DNA of 64,000 nucleotides, taken from contig JAOSKK010000012.1 of assembly GCA_027493615.1 (NCBI GenBank), forward strand, positions 124,001 through 188,000, written 5' to 3'. The notes below the pieces were generated by a model. The model did no database searches and was not told the origin of the DNA. It saw only the letters and a list, made by a program, of their open reading frames with translations. A program made the position numbers and the translations under genes. The stretch comes from Verrucomicrobiota bacterium. Lineage in GTDB: Bacteria > Verrucomicrobiota > Verrucomicrobiia > Limisphaerales > J093. Each line of letters opens with the position of its first letter. Position 1 is the stretch's first letter. Positions 49,036 through 62,349 of the stretch are shown in pieces.

Positions 49036-50159
49036 ATGAAGAGCTACCAGATCGCGGTCATCGGCGGGGACGGCACCGGCCCCGAGGTGGTGCGCGAGGC
49101 CTGCAAGGTCCTCGATGCCGCCGCCCCCTGTACCAAGTCAAACTTCACTACACCCCCTATGATCTCGGCGGGGCGCGTTACCTCCGGACCGGTGAGGCCC
49201 TCCCGGACAGCGTGCTGGCCGAGTTGCGGAAGTTCCGCGCCATCCTCCTCGGCGCCATCGGCCACCCCGACGTCAAGCCCGGCATCCTCGAGAAGGGCAT
49301 CCTGCTGCGCACCCGCTTCGAGCTCGAGCAGTACATCAACTTGCGCCCCGTCAAGCTCTACGATGCGCGCTATTGCCCGCTCAAGGACAAGCAGCCCGAG
49401 GACATCGACTTCGTCGTCGTCCGCGAGAACAATGAGGGCCTGTACACCGGCGCGGGGGGCTTCGTGTTCAAGGGCACCCCGCACGAGATCGCCGTCCAGG
49501 AAAGCGTCAACACGCGCCGCGGGGTCGAACGTTGCCTCCGGTTTGCGTTCGAGTACGCGCGCAAGCGGCGGAGCGGCCGGCCCTGGCCCGGCCTCAAGGC
49601 CGCCGAGTTGCAGGCGGGCCAGACCGCCCAGCTCACCCTCTGCGGCAAGACCAACGTGCTCACGTACGCCTTCGACCTCTGGGAACGCGCCTTCCACGAA
49701 ATCGGCCCCGAATATCCCCAGGTCAAACGCGACTACGCCCACGTCGATGCCACCACCATGTGGTTTGTGAAGAACCCCGAGTGGTTCGACGTGATCGTCA
49801 CCGACAACATGTTCGGCGACATCATCACCGACCTCGGCGCCATGATCCAGGGCGGCATGGGCATCGCCGCCGGCGGCAACCTCAACCCCGAGGGAACCTC
49901 GATGTTCGAGCCGATCGGCGGCAGCGCGCCGAAGTACACGGGTCAGGGCGTCATCAACCCCCTCGCCGCCATCTGCGCCGGCGCCATGATGATGGATTGC
50001 CTGGGCGAAACCGCCCTCGCGCACGCCATCGAGCAGGCCGTCATCCGTGCCGTCCGCGAGAAGCTCAAGAGCCTCGCCGCCGGCCGCATGGGCTACACCA
50101 CCGCGCAGGTGGGCGACCTCGTGGCTTCGCTGGTGCCCGGGCCCGACTCCGCGGGCTAA
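49036..50159 (+). CDS. leuB: Isocitrate/isopropylmalate dehydrogenase family protein, LeuB-like (frameshifted)
   Basis: NAD-dependent beta-decarboxylating dehydrogenase. The start [20 protein letters not shown] and the substrate loop [20 protein letters not shown] are clear, with the metal-binding [20 protein letters not shown] and the NAD site [21 protein letters not shown] break at CCCCC near 49127 splits the frame; after it [20 protein letters not shown] follows. About 373 residues. RENNEGLY is unlike the REPTGG motif of classical LeuB, so 3-isopropylmalate is likely but tartrate, homoisocitrate or isocitrate are possible substrates. No other leucine genes are near. Confidence 0.72.
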
Positions 50160-50362
50160 GGCAACCCCGGAACCGCAAGACACGCACTCCGGGGGGCGGT
50201 GGCGCAGAACCTCGCGCTGCCGCCCCTTGCCGGTCCTTGGACGGGCCGCGGTCCGTCCACGGTGTAACTTGAACCCGATAAAAGTGCCTGAGATCCGCAG
50301 GGTCGCCGAACGCCAGCCCTTTCAGCCGTTCCCACCGAGAGCCTTGTGCAAATCGTGCACGC

Positions 50363-50996
50363 ATGAGCCGCGATCCGCAGCCCGCCCCCGCCGGGTCCCT
50401 CAAGCCTGATCCGCCAGCCTCCTCGCTGACCCGCTGCGAGTGGTGCCTCAGCCACCCCCTCTACGTCGCCTACCACGACCAGGAATGGGGGTTGCCTGAA
50501 CACGACGACCAGCGCTTGTTCGAGAAGCTCATCCTCGACGGCGCCCAGGCCGGCTTGAGCTGGCTGACCATCCTCAAGAAACGCGAGGGCTACCGGCGCG
50601 CCTTCGACGGATTCGACGCCGAGCGCATGGCCCATTACGGCCCCCCGCAAGATCGCCGCGTTGCTGGCTGACCCGGGCATCGTGCGCAACCGGCTGAAGG
50701 TCGCCGCCGCCATCACCAATGCCCGGGCCTACCTCGACTTGCGCGCGGCTGTCGGCAACTTCGACCGTTTCCTGTGGCAGTTCGTGGGCGGGGTCCCGCG
50801 GCACAACACCCGCCACACCCTGGCCGAGCTCCCGGCCCGCACGCCCGAATCGGACGCGCTGAGCCGGACCTTGCAGGAACGAGGCTTCAAGTTCGTCGGC
50901 AGCACCATCGTCTACGCCTTCATGCAAGCCGTCGGTATGGTGAACGATCACCTCGTCACCTGCTTCCGACACCGCCAGCTCCGCGGCACCCCCTGA
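50363..50996 (+). CDS. tag: DNA-3-methyladenine glycosylase I (frameshifted)
   Basis: Base-excision repair enzyme that removes 3-methyladenine. The zinc-snap residues are visible: Cys in TRCEWCLSHP, His in YVAYHDQEWG, and the C-terminal His/Cys pair in MVNDHLVTCFRH. QAGLSWLTILKKREGYRRAF and FKFVGSTIVYAFMQAVGMVN are family hallmarks. The frame breaks in a CCCCCC run near 50642. About 211 residues. Confidence 0.9.
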
Positions 50997-51053
50997 ACCC
51001 AACCGTGGGCGTAGAGCGCGTGGAGCCCCCGCCCGGATTCGGCTTCCCCTAAT

Positions 51054-51127
51054 CCCCTATGTTCGTAATCGGCGGAGAATCTCCTCGCCCTGCATCCTCC
51101 GCAGATTACGAACATCGGGAATTGGGC
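51054..51127. repeat. Palindromic repeat family 3, copy H
   Basis: Left arm CCCCTATGTTCGTAATCGGC (51054) and right arm CTCCGCAGATTACGAACATC (51098-51117), inverted with a 19-base middle. The arms share GATTACG(G/A)ACATCGGGAAT with copy G at 8639. It lies just beyond the tag stop, next to copy F of family 2. Confidence 0.8.
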
Positions 51128-51194
51128 CAAGGGGGTCTCCGGCCGCCGATTCGAAAGGGACGCTCAAGTGTAACGCACTCCCCTGCGCTCCGCG

Positions 51195-51255
51195 ACTCCA
51201 CACCGCGGGACAGGCGCAGCGCGTTTGGAGTGCGCCGACTTCCAGCGGCGCTTTT
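51195..51255. repeat. Palindromic repeat family 2, copy F
   Basis: ACTCCACACCGCGGGACAGG, then CGCAGCGCGTTTGGAGTGCG and CCGACTTCCAGCGGCGCTTT. It matches the loop plus right arm of copy D (14440-14506) over about 60 bases. The left arm is missing or degraded here. Nothing else is seen in 51128-51194 or 51256-51312. Confidence 0.75.
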
Positions 51256-51312
51256 CCTCAACTCTCCTCCCCTCCCTTCCTGCGCAGGGCCCGCCTCGGC
51301 GGACGGTCGCCC

Positions 51313-51678
51313 TCACCCGGCGATCCGCCCCGCCCCCACAGGAGATCCGTCGCCCAAGCGCACGACCTGCTCCCACGCCGCCTCCAGTCCCTCGAGGAAG
51401 GCAGACTCCCATTTCCACAGGCTCCACCCGACAAAACCACAAAACACCCCTGCCACTCCGCATCCCAGCAGCCAGCCGTGAAGCCAACGCGGTTCGCCCG
51501 CCGGCAACGCCTCCACCGGTCCCACGATGAACGCCCCGTGGAACAGAGCCAACCCCAACATCCCGGCCGCCAGCGCCAGGAGGTTCACACGCCAGTGGCG
51601 CAGGCGATTCGCGCGGGTCCGACGTTTGTGACGGTGCCGTCGCCGGGCACGGACGCCAGTGGTTCGTCGCTGCTCCAT
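51313..51678 (-). CDS. Small two-span membrane protein of unknown function
   Basis: 121 residues from ATG 51678. A very basic N-terminus (RARRRHRHKRRTRANRLRHW) is followed by two helices, VNLLALAAGMLGLALFHGAF and WLLGCGVAGVFCGFVGWSLW. The basic segment would stay in the cytoplasm. No family is recognised. Confidence 0.5.
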   Translation of the reverse strand: MEQRRTTGVRARRRHRHKRRTRANRLRHWRVNLLALAAGMLGLALFHGAFIVGPVEALPAGEPRWLHGWLLGCGVAGVFCGFVGWSLWKWESAFLEGLEAAWEQVVRLGDGSPVGAGRIAG

Positions 51679-51783
51679 GGCGCATCGCTACTCCTCCGCT
51701 CCCCTTGCGTCAATCCTTCACGCGCCGGGACAAATCCTTGTCAGTCCTGGCCAAATCCACCAAGGTTTCGCGCAGCACCTGTG

Positions 51784-53749
51784 ATGAACCTGCCTTTCGC
51801 CCGGTCGGCGGCCCTTCTCCTGCTCGCGGGCCTGTCTCTCGTTGCCTTCGGTGCCGCCAACCCTGTGGCGGACGTGCCGACCCCGCGGGGGACCACCCGC
51901 TATGTCTCGAAGCTCGGCGATGATTCGGACGGTTCGTCCTGGGCGAAGGCCTTCCAGACCCTGCAAGCCGCGCTCAACGCCATTCCCGACGACCGCGGCG
52001 GCCACCGCATCATCGTGCGTCCGGACACCTACCTCGAGGCCAACCTCTTCCCCGCACACCGCGGGCGGCCGGCGCCTACAACGAGCTGATCGGGGACTTC
52101 GACGGTCGCTTCGGCTCGGGCACCACCGGCTGGGTCGTCCTGGACTCGGGCGATCCCGCGCGAGGGTTCAAGAGTTACGACTGGTGGGGATCCATCCGCG
52201 CCTACAAACATGCGTGGTCACCCGAGCACAAGGCGGAGTCCTTCTCGGCCGTCGGGTGGGATCGCTGGGCCCTGCGTCATCTGTACGCCGCCGGCGGCGA
52301 CGGCGGCCTCTTCTTCGACCTCGTGGACAAGGCCGAGCCGTTCAGCGTCCTCGTCGAGGACTGCTTCAGCTCCGGCCGCGCCTTCGGGGTGGCGTGGCGA
52401 ATGTCCTGTCCCGTCCCGGCGAACCCAGCGTTTTCCGGCGTTGTCAGCTCTGGTGTCTGGACTGGTGGGGGGACGCCGCCGGCGCCTACGTGCGCGCCGA
52501 ACACCCCGCGATGCCCCCGCATCCAGATGTCCTCTTCGAGGATTGCACCCTGGTCGGACCCGACAACGCCCTCCAGGCCGGCAACCCCGGCTACGCCGGC
52601 TTCACCCGGGTCCACGTGAAGGACTCCCGGCTGGTCAGCCTCAACTTCTCCCAGCCCCACGGCAAACCAGGCACCGGCGTCATCCACAGCACCATCGAAG
52701 GCCGGTTCCTGCACGTGGACCTCGAGAACAGCACCCTCATGGGGTGCAAGATCTTCGGCGCCGGACAGGGGGAGGTCAGCTATGCCACGCACGGCGACGT
52801 GCGGGCCTACGTCCAGTTCCAGCAGGAGGTGCCCGCCGGGATGCTCCGGCTCGGACACTGGCCCGTGGAGACCTTCCAGACGCTGCTGGCCCCGACCCCG
52901 CCCGCGCCCCGCCGGGCAGGACTGACCGTGGACAGGGCCCCCTTGGGCGATCTCTGCGAAGTATCACCCGCGGTCTGGCAGGGACGGCTGGTGCTCTTGA
53001 AGTGCGTCCGTCCCGCCAGCGGCGGGAGCCGGAACGACTACTACCTCGAGATCGAAGACGTCGAGAACGGCCGCGCGCTGTCCCGCTTCGCCGAGGGCTA
53101 CAGCCTGGCCTGCGCGTTCGTCGAGGCCGACACCTTTCATGCCTTCGCGGCGCGCTTCACGCCGGAAGGCTGGAACGATGTCACCCGGTTCACTTCCCGC
53201 GACCTCCGCCACTGGGAATCGCAAGTGGTGATTCCCCAGGAGAACGAGCAGTTGTTCAACAGCTCGGTCTGCCGTGGCCCCGCCGGCTTCGTGATGGCCT
53301 ACGAATCGAATGATCCCCGCTACCCCGCCTTCACCATCAAGTTCGCCACCTCCACCAACCTGACGGACTGGGTGAAACTGCCTGACGCAAGGTTCGGCAC
53401 CGACCGCTACACCGCGTGCCCCGCCCTGCGCTATGTCGACGGCTGGTACTACCTCCTCTACCTCGAACACCGCACGCCGCGCTGGTTCTTCGAGACCTAC
53501 GTCGCCCGGTCCCGCGACCTGAAATCCTGGGAGGTCAGCCCCGCCAACCCCGTCCTCTCACCCGGCGATGGCGACGGCATCAACGCCTCGGATCCCGACC
53601 TCGTCGAATGGGCAGGTCGTACCCTGCTCTACTACAGTGTGGGCGATCAGCGGACCTGGTCGAAGCTCCGGCGCGCGGTCTGGCCGGCTCCCCTCGGCAA
53701 CTTCTTCGCCAATTGGTTCGTCGAACTTCCATCCGCAGGACCTCCGTGA
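51784..53749 (+). CDS. Secreted beta-helix plus beta-propeller fusion protein (two frameshifts)
   Basis: Signal peptide (FARSAALLLLAGLSLVAFGA), then a right-handed beta-helix start (TRYVSKLGDDSDGSSWAKAF, ALNAIPDDRGGHRIIVRPDT) as in pectate-lyase-like proteins, with HPDVLFEDCTLVGPDNALQA further on. The C-terminal half is a five-bladed-propeller type (GH43/GH32-like): LFNSSVCRGPAGFVMAYESN, YTACPALRYVDGWYYLLYLE, YVARSRDLKSWEVSPANPVL and INASDPDLVEWAGRTLLYYS. Frame changes lie near 52065 and 52388. About 655 residues. Its stop overlaps the GTG of the next gene. A glycan-degrading function is inferred. Confidence 0.68.
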
Positions 53750-56721
53750 CCTACCCGCACCCTTTCCGCCGCCCGTCCTCCGTGCCCAAGCTCCTCGTCG
53801 CGGGTTGGCTCGGTTGGTTCATCATCAGCTTCGCCCAGACCGTTGATCCCACCCCGGACCCCACCGAGACGCCCGGCGAACGACCCTACGAGATGGTCTG
53901 GGCCAACCGTGTCGAACCGGCCCCACCGACCGTCCGCTTCGATGACCTGGCCGGTTGGCGCCTCGAGGTCTCCGGCGGCGCCGAGGCCAGCCTGCGCGTG
54001 ACCCGCACCCAAAACCTCTGGGACCGCCCCGTCGCGCGGCTCCGTTACCGAGGCGACGGCCAGACCAACTCCCAGCCGCGCGTCCAACTCCTGCCCCCGC
54101 ACCCATCCCCCTCCCGGAGGGCGCCGACTCCGTCCAGCTCTGGCTCCACGGCAACCGCTGGGAGTGGGAAAACCCACCGGATACCCCGCCCGTCCGCCTC
54201 ACCGTCCAACTGCGTGACGGCAGCGGCAACGCCCTCCCCATCGCCCTCGGCCCGGTCCGCTGGAAGGAGTGGTGGCTCGTCCACCGGAAGCTTCCTCCCG
54301 GCCTCAAAGGCCCCCTCCTTTTCGAGCGGCTCGTCTTCGAAGGCGGCTCCCAGCCCGAACCGCGCGACCTCTTCCTCGATTCTCTCCGCGGCTACCGCGA
54401 GAACCTGCCCCCGCTCAAGTTCGCCCCCCGTCCCGAGCGCAACCTGCGCCTGTTCACCGGCCAGTCCCCCGGCGCGAATACCGGCCCGGGACGCCTGCCC
54501 TTCCCCACCCGCGAGGAAACCATCCTGCCCCGACAATTGGCCGGCGAATTCACCAACGAGGTCGGCTCCCTCAGCACCGGCGGATACCGCTTCACCTACC
54601 GCGGATCCGACGGTGTCCTCCACTACGATTTCCTGCCAGCGGCCGGCCTCCCCAGCCTGCGCGCCACCTTCAACGCCCAGCCGATCGGCCAGTTAATGCT
54701 CGGCGCCCAGGTGCTCCGAACCACCCAGACCCCCACCAACACCCTCACCGAAACCGTCCTCACCAACGGCATCCTCTCCGCCCGCTACGACGACGGCACC
54801 CAGCTCCGCTTGCGGCTCTGGCAGAAATCGCTCGTCCTGGATGTCATCAACCAAACCGGCCAGGCCACCGAGTTCTCCTGCGGCGAAGTCGCCGGACTCG
54901 ACAACCCCGCACTATCCCGGTGCCCTTCCTCACTTACGGTCACGGACCCCGACCGGTCGTCGGCCTCGCCCTCGCCGGCACCACCCCGCTCTTCCTCTCC
55001 GTCTGGCTCGACTGGTACCGCTCCAACGGCTCCGAACCCTACGCCGCCACCACCACCAACGCCGGCGCCCTGCGCGTCAACGGCGGCGTGCGTTACCACC
55101 CCGGCACTGCAGGTCAGCGCAACCCCATGTTCGAACGCTTCTTCCTCACCCTCTCCCCCGGTTTGAAGAAGTCCTCCCCGTCATCCCCACCCCCGTCGGC
55201 CGCCACGCCGCCCTCGCCGTGGATCGCTTGTGGCAGGAATCCTGGGGCCCCGAGAACTACGAGCAACAGATGCAGCGCAGCCGCCGCTTGCGCGCCTACG
55301 GCCTCGCACAGCTCATCCAGTGCAACCACGAGATCACCTGGCGCGACGCCGGCGAAAGCTTCACCCTCCGCACTCGCGCTGCACCCCGCCGAGGCGGCGA
55401 TGCCGCCCTCGCCCGCTACGTCGCCCACCAGCGCGACCTCGGCTGGCTCAGCGGCCTCTACAGCAACTACACCGACTTCGCCCCCGTCAACGAACACTGG
55501 TCGCCGGACTGGGTTCAGCGGATGTCCGACGGCAACTGGCGCACCGCCTGGCCCCGCAACTACGCCCTCAAACCGCTCAAAGCCGTCGAGTTCGATGCCC
55601 TCCTCGCCCCCCAGATCAAGGAGAAATTCCAGCCCAACAGCGCCTACACCGATGTCCACACCGCCGTCGCACCTTGGAACTACGTCGACTACGACGCCCG
55701 CGTCCCCGGCGCCGGCACCTTCGCCCAAACCCTCTACGCCTACGGTGAGCTCCTCCGCCACGATTCCGAGGTGTACGGCGGCCCGGTCTTCTCCGAAGGC
55801 ACCTACCACTGGCTCTATGCCGGCCTGGCCGACGGCAACTACGCCCTCGTTTACGACGGCCGCCCCCTCGCCCTCGAACCGCTCCTTCCCGTCTTCGACC
55901 TGCTCGAGCTCCACCCCAAACAGTGCGACATCGGCATGGGCTGGACCGCCCATTTCTGTGATCCGCTCGGCGACTGGAAACGCCCGGAGAACCTCGACCG
56001 CGCCATCGACCGGTTCCTGCTCCATACCCTGGCCTACGGCCACATCGGCTGGCTCGTTGAAGAGGCCCACGGTATTGACCGCACCTGCCGGAGCTACTAC
56101 ATGCTCCAACAGGTCCAGGCCCGCTACGGCCTCCAGGCCCCCAACGCATCGCCTATTGGGACGGCACCCAGCTCGTCAGCGTCTCCGAGGCCCTCGTGCG
56201 TGACCTCCCCCGCTCCCGCCGCCAGCTCCACGTCCAGTACCCCAACCGCCTCGAATTGTGGCTCAACGACCACGCCGAGGAGCCGTGGACCGTCAATGTC
56301 GACGGCCAGTCCATCGAACTCCCCCCGGCCGGTTGGGCTGCCGCCCAACCCGGCAGCGACCTCTTCAGCTACTCCGCCCTCACGGGCACCAACCGCGTCG
56401 ATTACCTGCGCAGCGCCGCCTATGTCTTCCAGGATGGGCGCGGCTATCCCTTCGCCACCCCCGAAGCCATCCACCGCGGCGCCCTCGCCCTCTCGCCCCA
56501 GGGCGAAAACCGCCTGCAAGTCATCCTGATCTCCGGATCCACCCCTTTTTCTCGTCCGCCGCCCGTTCCATTGCCGCGGTGCCCTGGTTGAATGCGAGGC
56601 TTTCGATGAAGCCGGCAACCGCCTCGATCCCCCCACCTTCAGTGGCGATGACCTCGAATCACGCATCGAACCCGTCCCGGGTGCCTTGCGCTACCTCCTC
56701 CGCTTCGCCGGTCCTCCCTGA
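53746..56721 (+). CDS. Large secreted glycoside-hydrolase-like protein (five or more frameshifts)
   Basis: Starts at GTG 53746 (4-bp overlap) with an exported N-terminus (KLLVAGWLGWFIISFAQTVD). A beta-sandwich region follows (VRLTVQLRDGSGNALPIALG), then a large catalytic-looking TIM-barrel region: LGWLSGLYSNYTDFAPVNEH, WSPDWVQRMSDGNWRTAWPR, YTDVHTAVAPWNYVDYD, and VYGGPVFSEGTYHWLYAGLA, whose Glu could be the nucleophile. Frames change near 54100, 54905, 55165, 56147 and 56548. About 990 residues. It resembles GH101/DUF5696-type enzymes in architecture, but I cannot name a CAZy family. Coupled to the propeller protein. Confidence 0.6.
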
Positions 56722-57066
56722 ATCGGCGCTTACTTGAACCATCAGATACCGGCGACCGGCCGCGAGCAGGTCAATCTCGATCAGCCGGCTTGGGTTTGTC
56801 GGGTGCACCGGGCGAACACGCTGCATCAGACGCACAACCGGATCCGCCGGGAATATCTGGCCGGCAATCCGGCGGGCGTTCGGTGCCACCATGTCCTCGA
56901 CCAGCGTGCCCATGCTGTCGGAAAGCTCCGCCAGGCGCTTGTTGAAACCCTTGCGGTCCTGCTCCGCTCGCTTGCGGTCCTGTTCCAGTTGGCGGCGCAT
57001 CTCCTCCCGATCCGCTTCCGCCTGCCGGCGGTCCATCGCGGCCTGGCGCTGCATCTCCAGGAGCAA
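56659..57066 (-). pseudogene. Truncated coiled-coil PD-(D/E)XK-like (DUF3782-type) protein
   Basis: A strongly charged coiled coil (MDRRQAEADREEMRRQLEQD, RKRAEQDRKGFNKRLAEL) leads to LSDSMGTLVEDMVAPNARRI, the junction typical of DUF3782-like proteins that continue into a nuclease fold. Here only IEIDLLAAGRRYLMV remains before the frame runs into the 3' end of the convergent hydrolase gene (63-bp overlap) and stops. The in-frame sequence continues upstream to about 57165 (FTERTEEALEDIRASTAEIR) without an ATG. A broken insertion is likely. Confidence 0.55.
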
Positions 57067-57158
57067 GGCGTCGGTGCACAGGTTGCTGGCACGGATCTCG
57101 GCCGTGCTGGCGCGAATATCCTCCAGAGCTTCCTCGGTCCGCTCGGTGAACTCCGTGA

Positions 57159-59341
<2,183 letters not shown>

Positions 59342-59354
59342 ACCCTTTGCCGCT

Positions 59355-59392
59355 CAGGCGCGAAGGCCACCCTCCGGTGTCCTCCGCGCCTG
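59355..59392 (+). terminator. Possible hairpin between dnaK and groES
   Basis: CAGGCGCG (59355) and CGCGCCTG (ending 59392) pair around a 22-base loop that itself holds a CACC/GGTG pair. No T-run follows, so attenuation or a processing hairpin is as likely as termination. It lies in the 139-bp gap. Confidence 0.4.
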
Positions 59393-59480
59393 ACCGGCCG
59401 GCGATCGGCTCGGATGGCAGCGGGTGCTGCCGGATTCGGTCCGAAGGCCAAGCACAGCAAACCACAGCGAAACACACCCT

Positions 59481-59774
59481 ATGGCAATGAAAGTCAAACC
59501 CCTCGGTGACCGGGTTCTCGTGGAACCCGTCGAGGAGAAGGAAGTCAAGAAGGGCGGCATCATCATCCCCGATTCCGCCAAGGAAAAGCCCACCGAGGCT
59601 TACGTGCGCGCGCTCGGCACCGGCAAACTCGACGACGAAGGCAAGAAGATCCCCTTCGAGGTCCAGGTCGGCGACCGCGTGCTCATCAGCAAGTACGGCG
59701 GCACCGAAATCAAGATCGAAGGCAAGGAATACAAACTGCTCGGTTCCGACGACTTGCTCGCCGTGGTCGAGTAG
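59481..59774 (+). CDS. groES: Co-chaperonin GroES
   Basis: Lid of the GroEL folding cage. [20 protein letters not shown] is the family start, with [17 protein letters not shown] forming the mobile loop, and [15 protein letters not shown] later. 97 residues, intact. The groEL gene follows at a 42-bp gap. Confidence 0.97.
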   Translation: MAMKVKPLGDRVLVEPVEEKEVKKGGIIIPDSAKEKPTEAYVRALGTGKLDDEGKKIPFEVQVGDRVLISKYGGTEIKIEGKEYKLLGSDDLLAVVE

Positions 59775-59816
59775 CCCCGTTCTCTCAACCCTCAACTCCC
59801 ACTCTCCCCCTGACTT

Positions 59817-61450
<1,634 letters not shown>

Positions 61451-61457
<7 letters not shown>

Positions 61458-61852
61458 CCGACCCCGCCAGGGGTTTGAGGACGCGAGACGAGGCCGGCGC
61501 AAGCCGGCCTCGTTTTTTTCGCCCCCGCTTGGCCAGGCCGTTCGGCCCGGAAGGGCCCCCCTGCTGGGCTTGCATAGAATGTCCAGGCAGCGAATCCAGC
61601 CGCCAACAAGCCCGTCAATTGATTGACGCCCAAGTAGCCGAGCAGACGGAACAGATCCGTCTTCAATGGGGCCTCCAAGGTGGTGTAGTGGGTCGCGATG
61701 ATCTTCCCGTGCAAGAGGCCATAAGCCCGGAGCAGGAAAGCCGTCAGGGCGCACAAAGCCAAGCACGCCGTCGCTGCGGGCCAGGCCGAGCCCGTCGGCC
61801 GAACGGGCAGCCTCGGCCCGGCCGCGTCACCCTTGTCGGTGTGGGCATTCAT
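61451..61852 (-). CDS. Hypothetical small membrane protein
   Basis: 133 residues from ATG 61852. Two helices are visible: [20 protein letters not shown] and [20 protein letters not shown]. The last 40 residues, after FYASPAGG, are low-complexity and read through the groEL terminator, so the true end may be shorter or altered by a frame error. No family is recognised. Confidence 0.4.
61490..61519 (+). terminator. Intrinsic terminator after groEL
   Basis: GAGGCCGGC-GCAA-GCCGGCCTC (9-bp stem) followed by GTTTTTTT. It ends the dnaK-groESL unit. It lies inside the reading frame of a weak convergent ORF (61451-61852). Confidence 0.92.
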
Positions 61853-61873
61853 ACGCTGACGGTTGCTCCGGCG

Positions 61874-62344
61874 TTAATCACTCGGCAGTTCGCGGTCCTG
61901 ACCCGAGTGCGGCTGGTTTACTGGGCCACCAGCGCGAGCCGGCGCCTCCGGAGCAAACCGGTGTTCTGTGTCGTCATGGGCATGCCGATCACGGAAATAG
62001 GCCAGGCAGGAAACCACACGCCTGGCCCAGGCCCGTTGTCTCCTGTTTTCCGGCCGGGGTGGTTGAGGGCGAGCAGCCGCACCGTAGTCACCGCGAGCCG
62101 CGTCCACCCGGGGCCGCAACGTCCGCGTGTCGATCCCATGGCCCGTCCAGACCGCGGGATCCTCGGCCGGCAAGGGAGTGTTCATGGCTCGGCGACGATG
62201 CCGCGACACCAGGTACGCACCGAGCACGGCGATCGCTGCCAGGCGCACGATGACTTCCAGGGTCGTCACCTGCCGTACCGGTTCGGTGACGCCGGTTGCA
62301 GCGAGACTCCCGAGCAGAACCATCGAACCGGAAGTCGCGTTCAT
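61874..62344 (-). CDS. Hypothetical protein with one membrane helix
   Basis: 156 residues from ATG 62344 (MNATSGSMVLLGSLAATGVT), with a helix LEVIVRLAAIAVLGAYLVSR followed by HRRRAMNTPLPAEDPAVWTG. Beyond about residue 85 the frame is doubtful; another frame reads VTTVRLLALNHPGRKTGDNG and ends at 61918, so a frame error is likely. It starts 5 bp after the TPR protein's stop and may be in its operon. Function unknown. Confidence 0.35.
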   Translation of the reverse strand: MNATSGSMVLLGSLAATGVTEPVRQVTTLEVIVRLAAIAVLGAYLVSRHRRRAMNTPLPAEDPAVWTGHGIDTRTLRPRVDAARGDYGAAARPQPPRPENRRQRAWARRVVSCLAYFRDRHAHDDTEHRFAPEAPARAGGPVNQPHSGQDRELPSD

Positions 62345-62349
62345 CAGGC

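Noticed and set aside
50275-50362. TPP riboswitch suggested by CTGAGA near 50289
   Set aside because: The other conserved parts of the thi-box are missing and the gene that follows is a DNA glycosylase.
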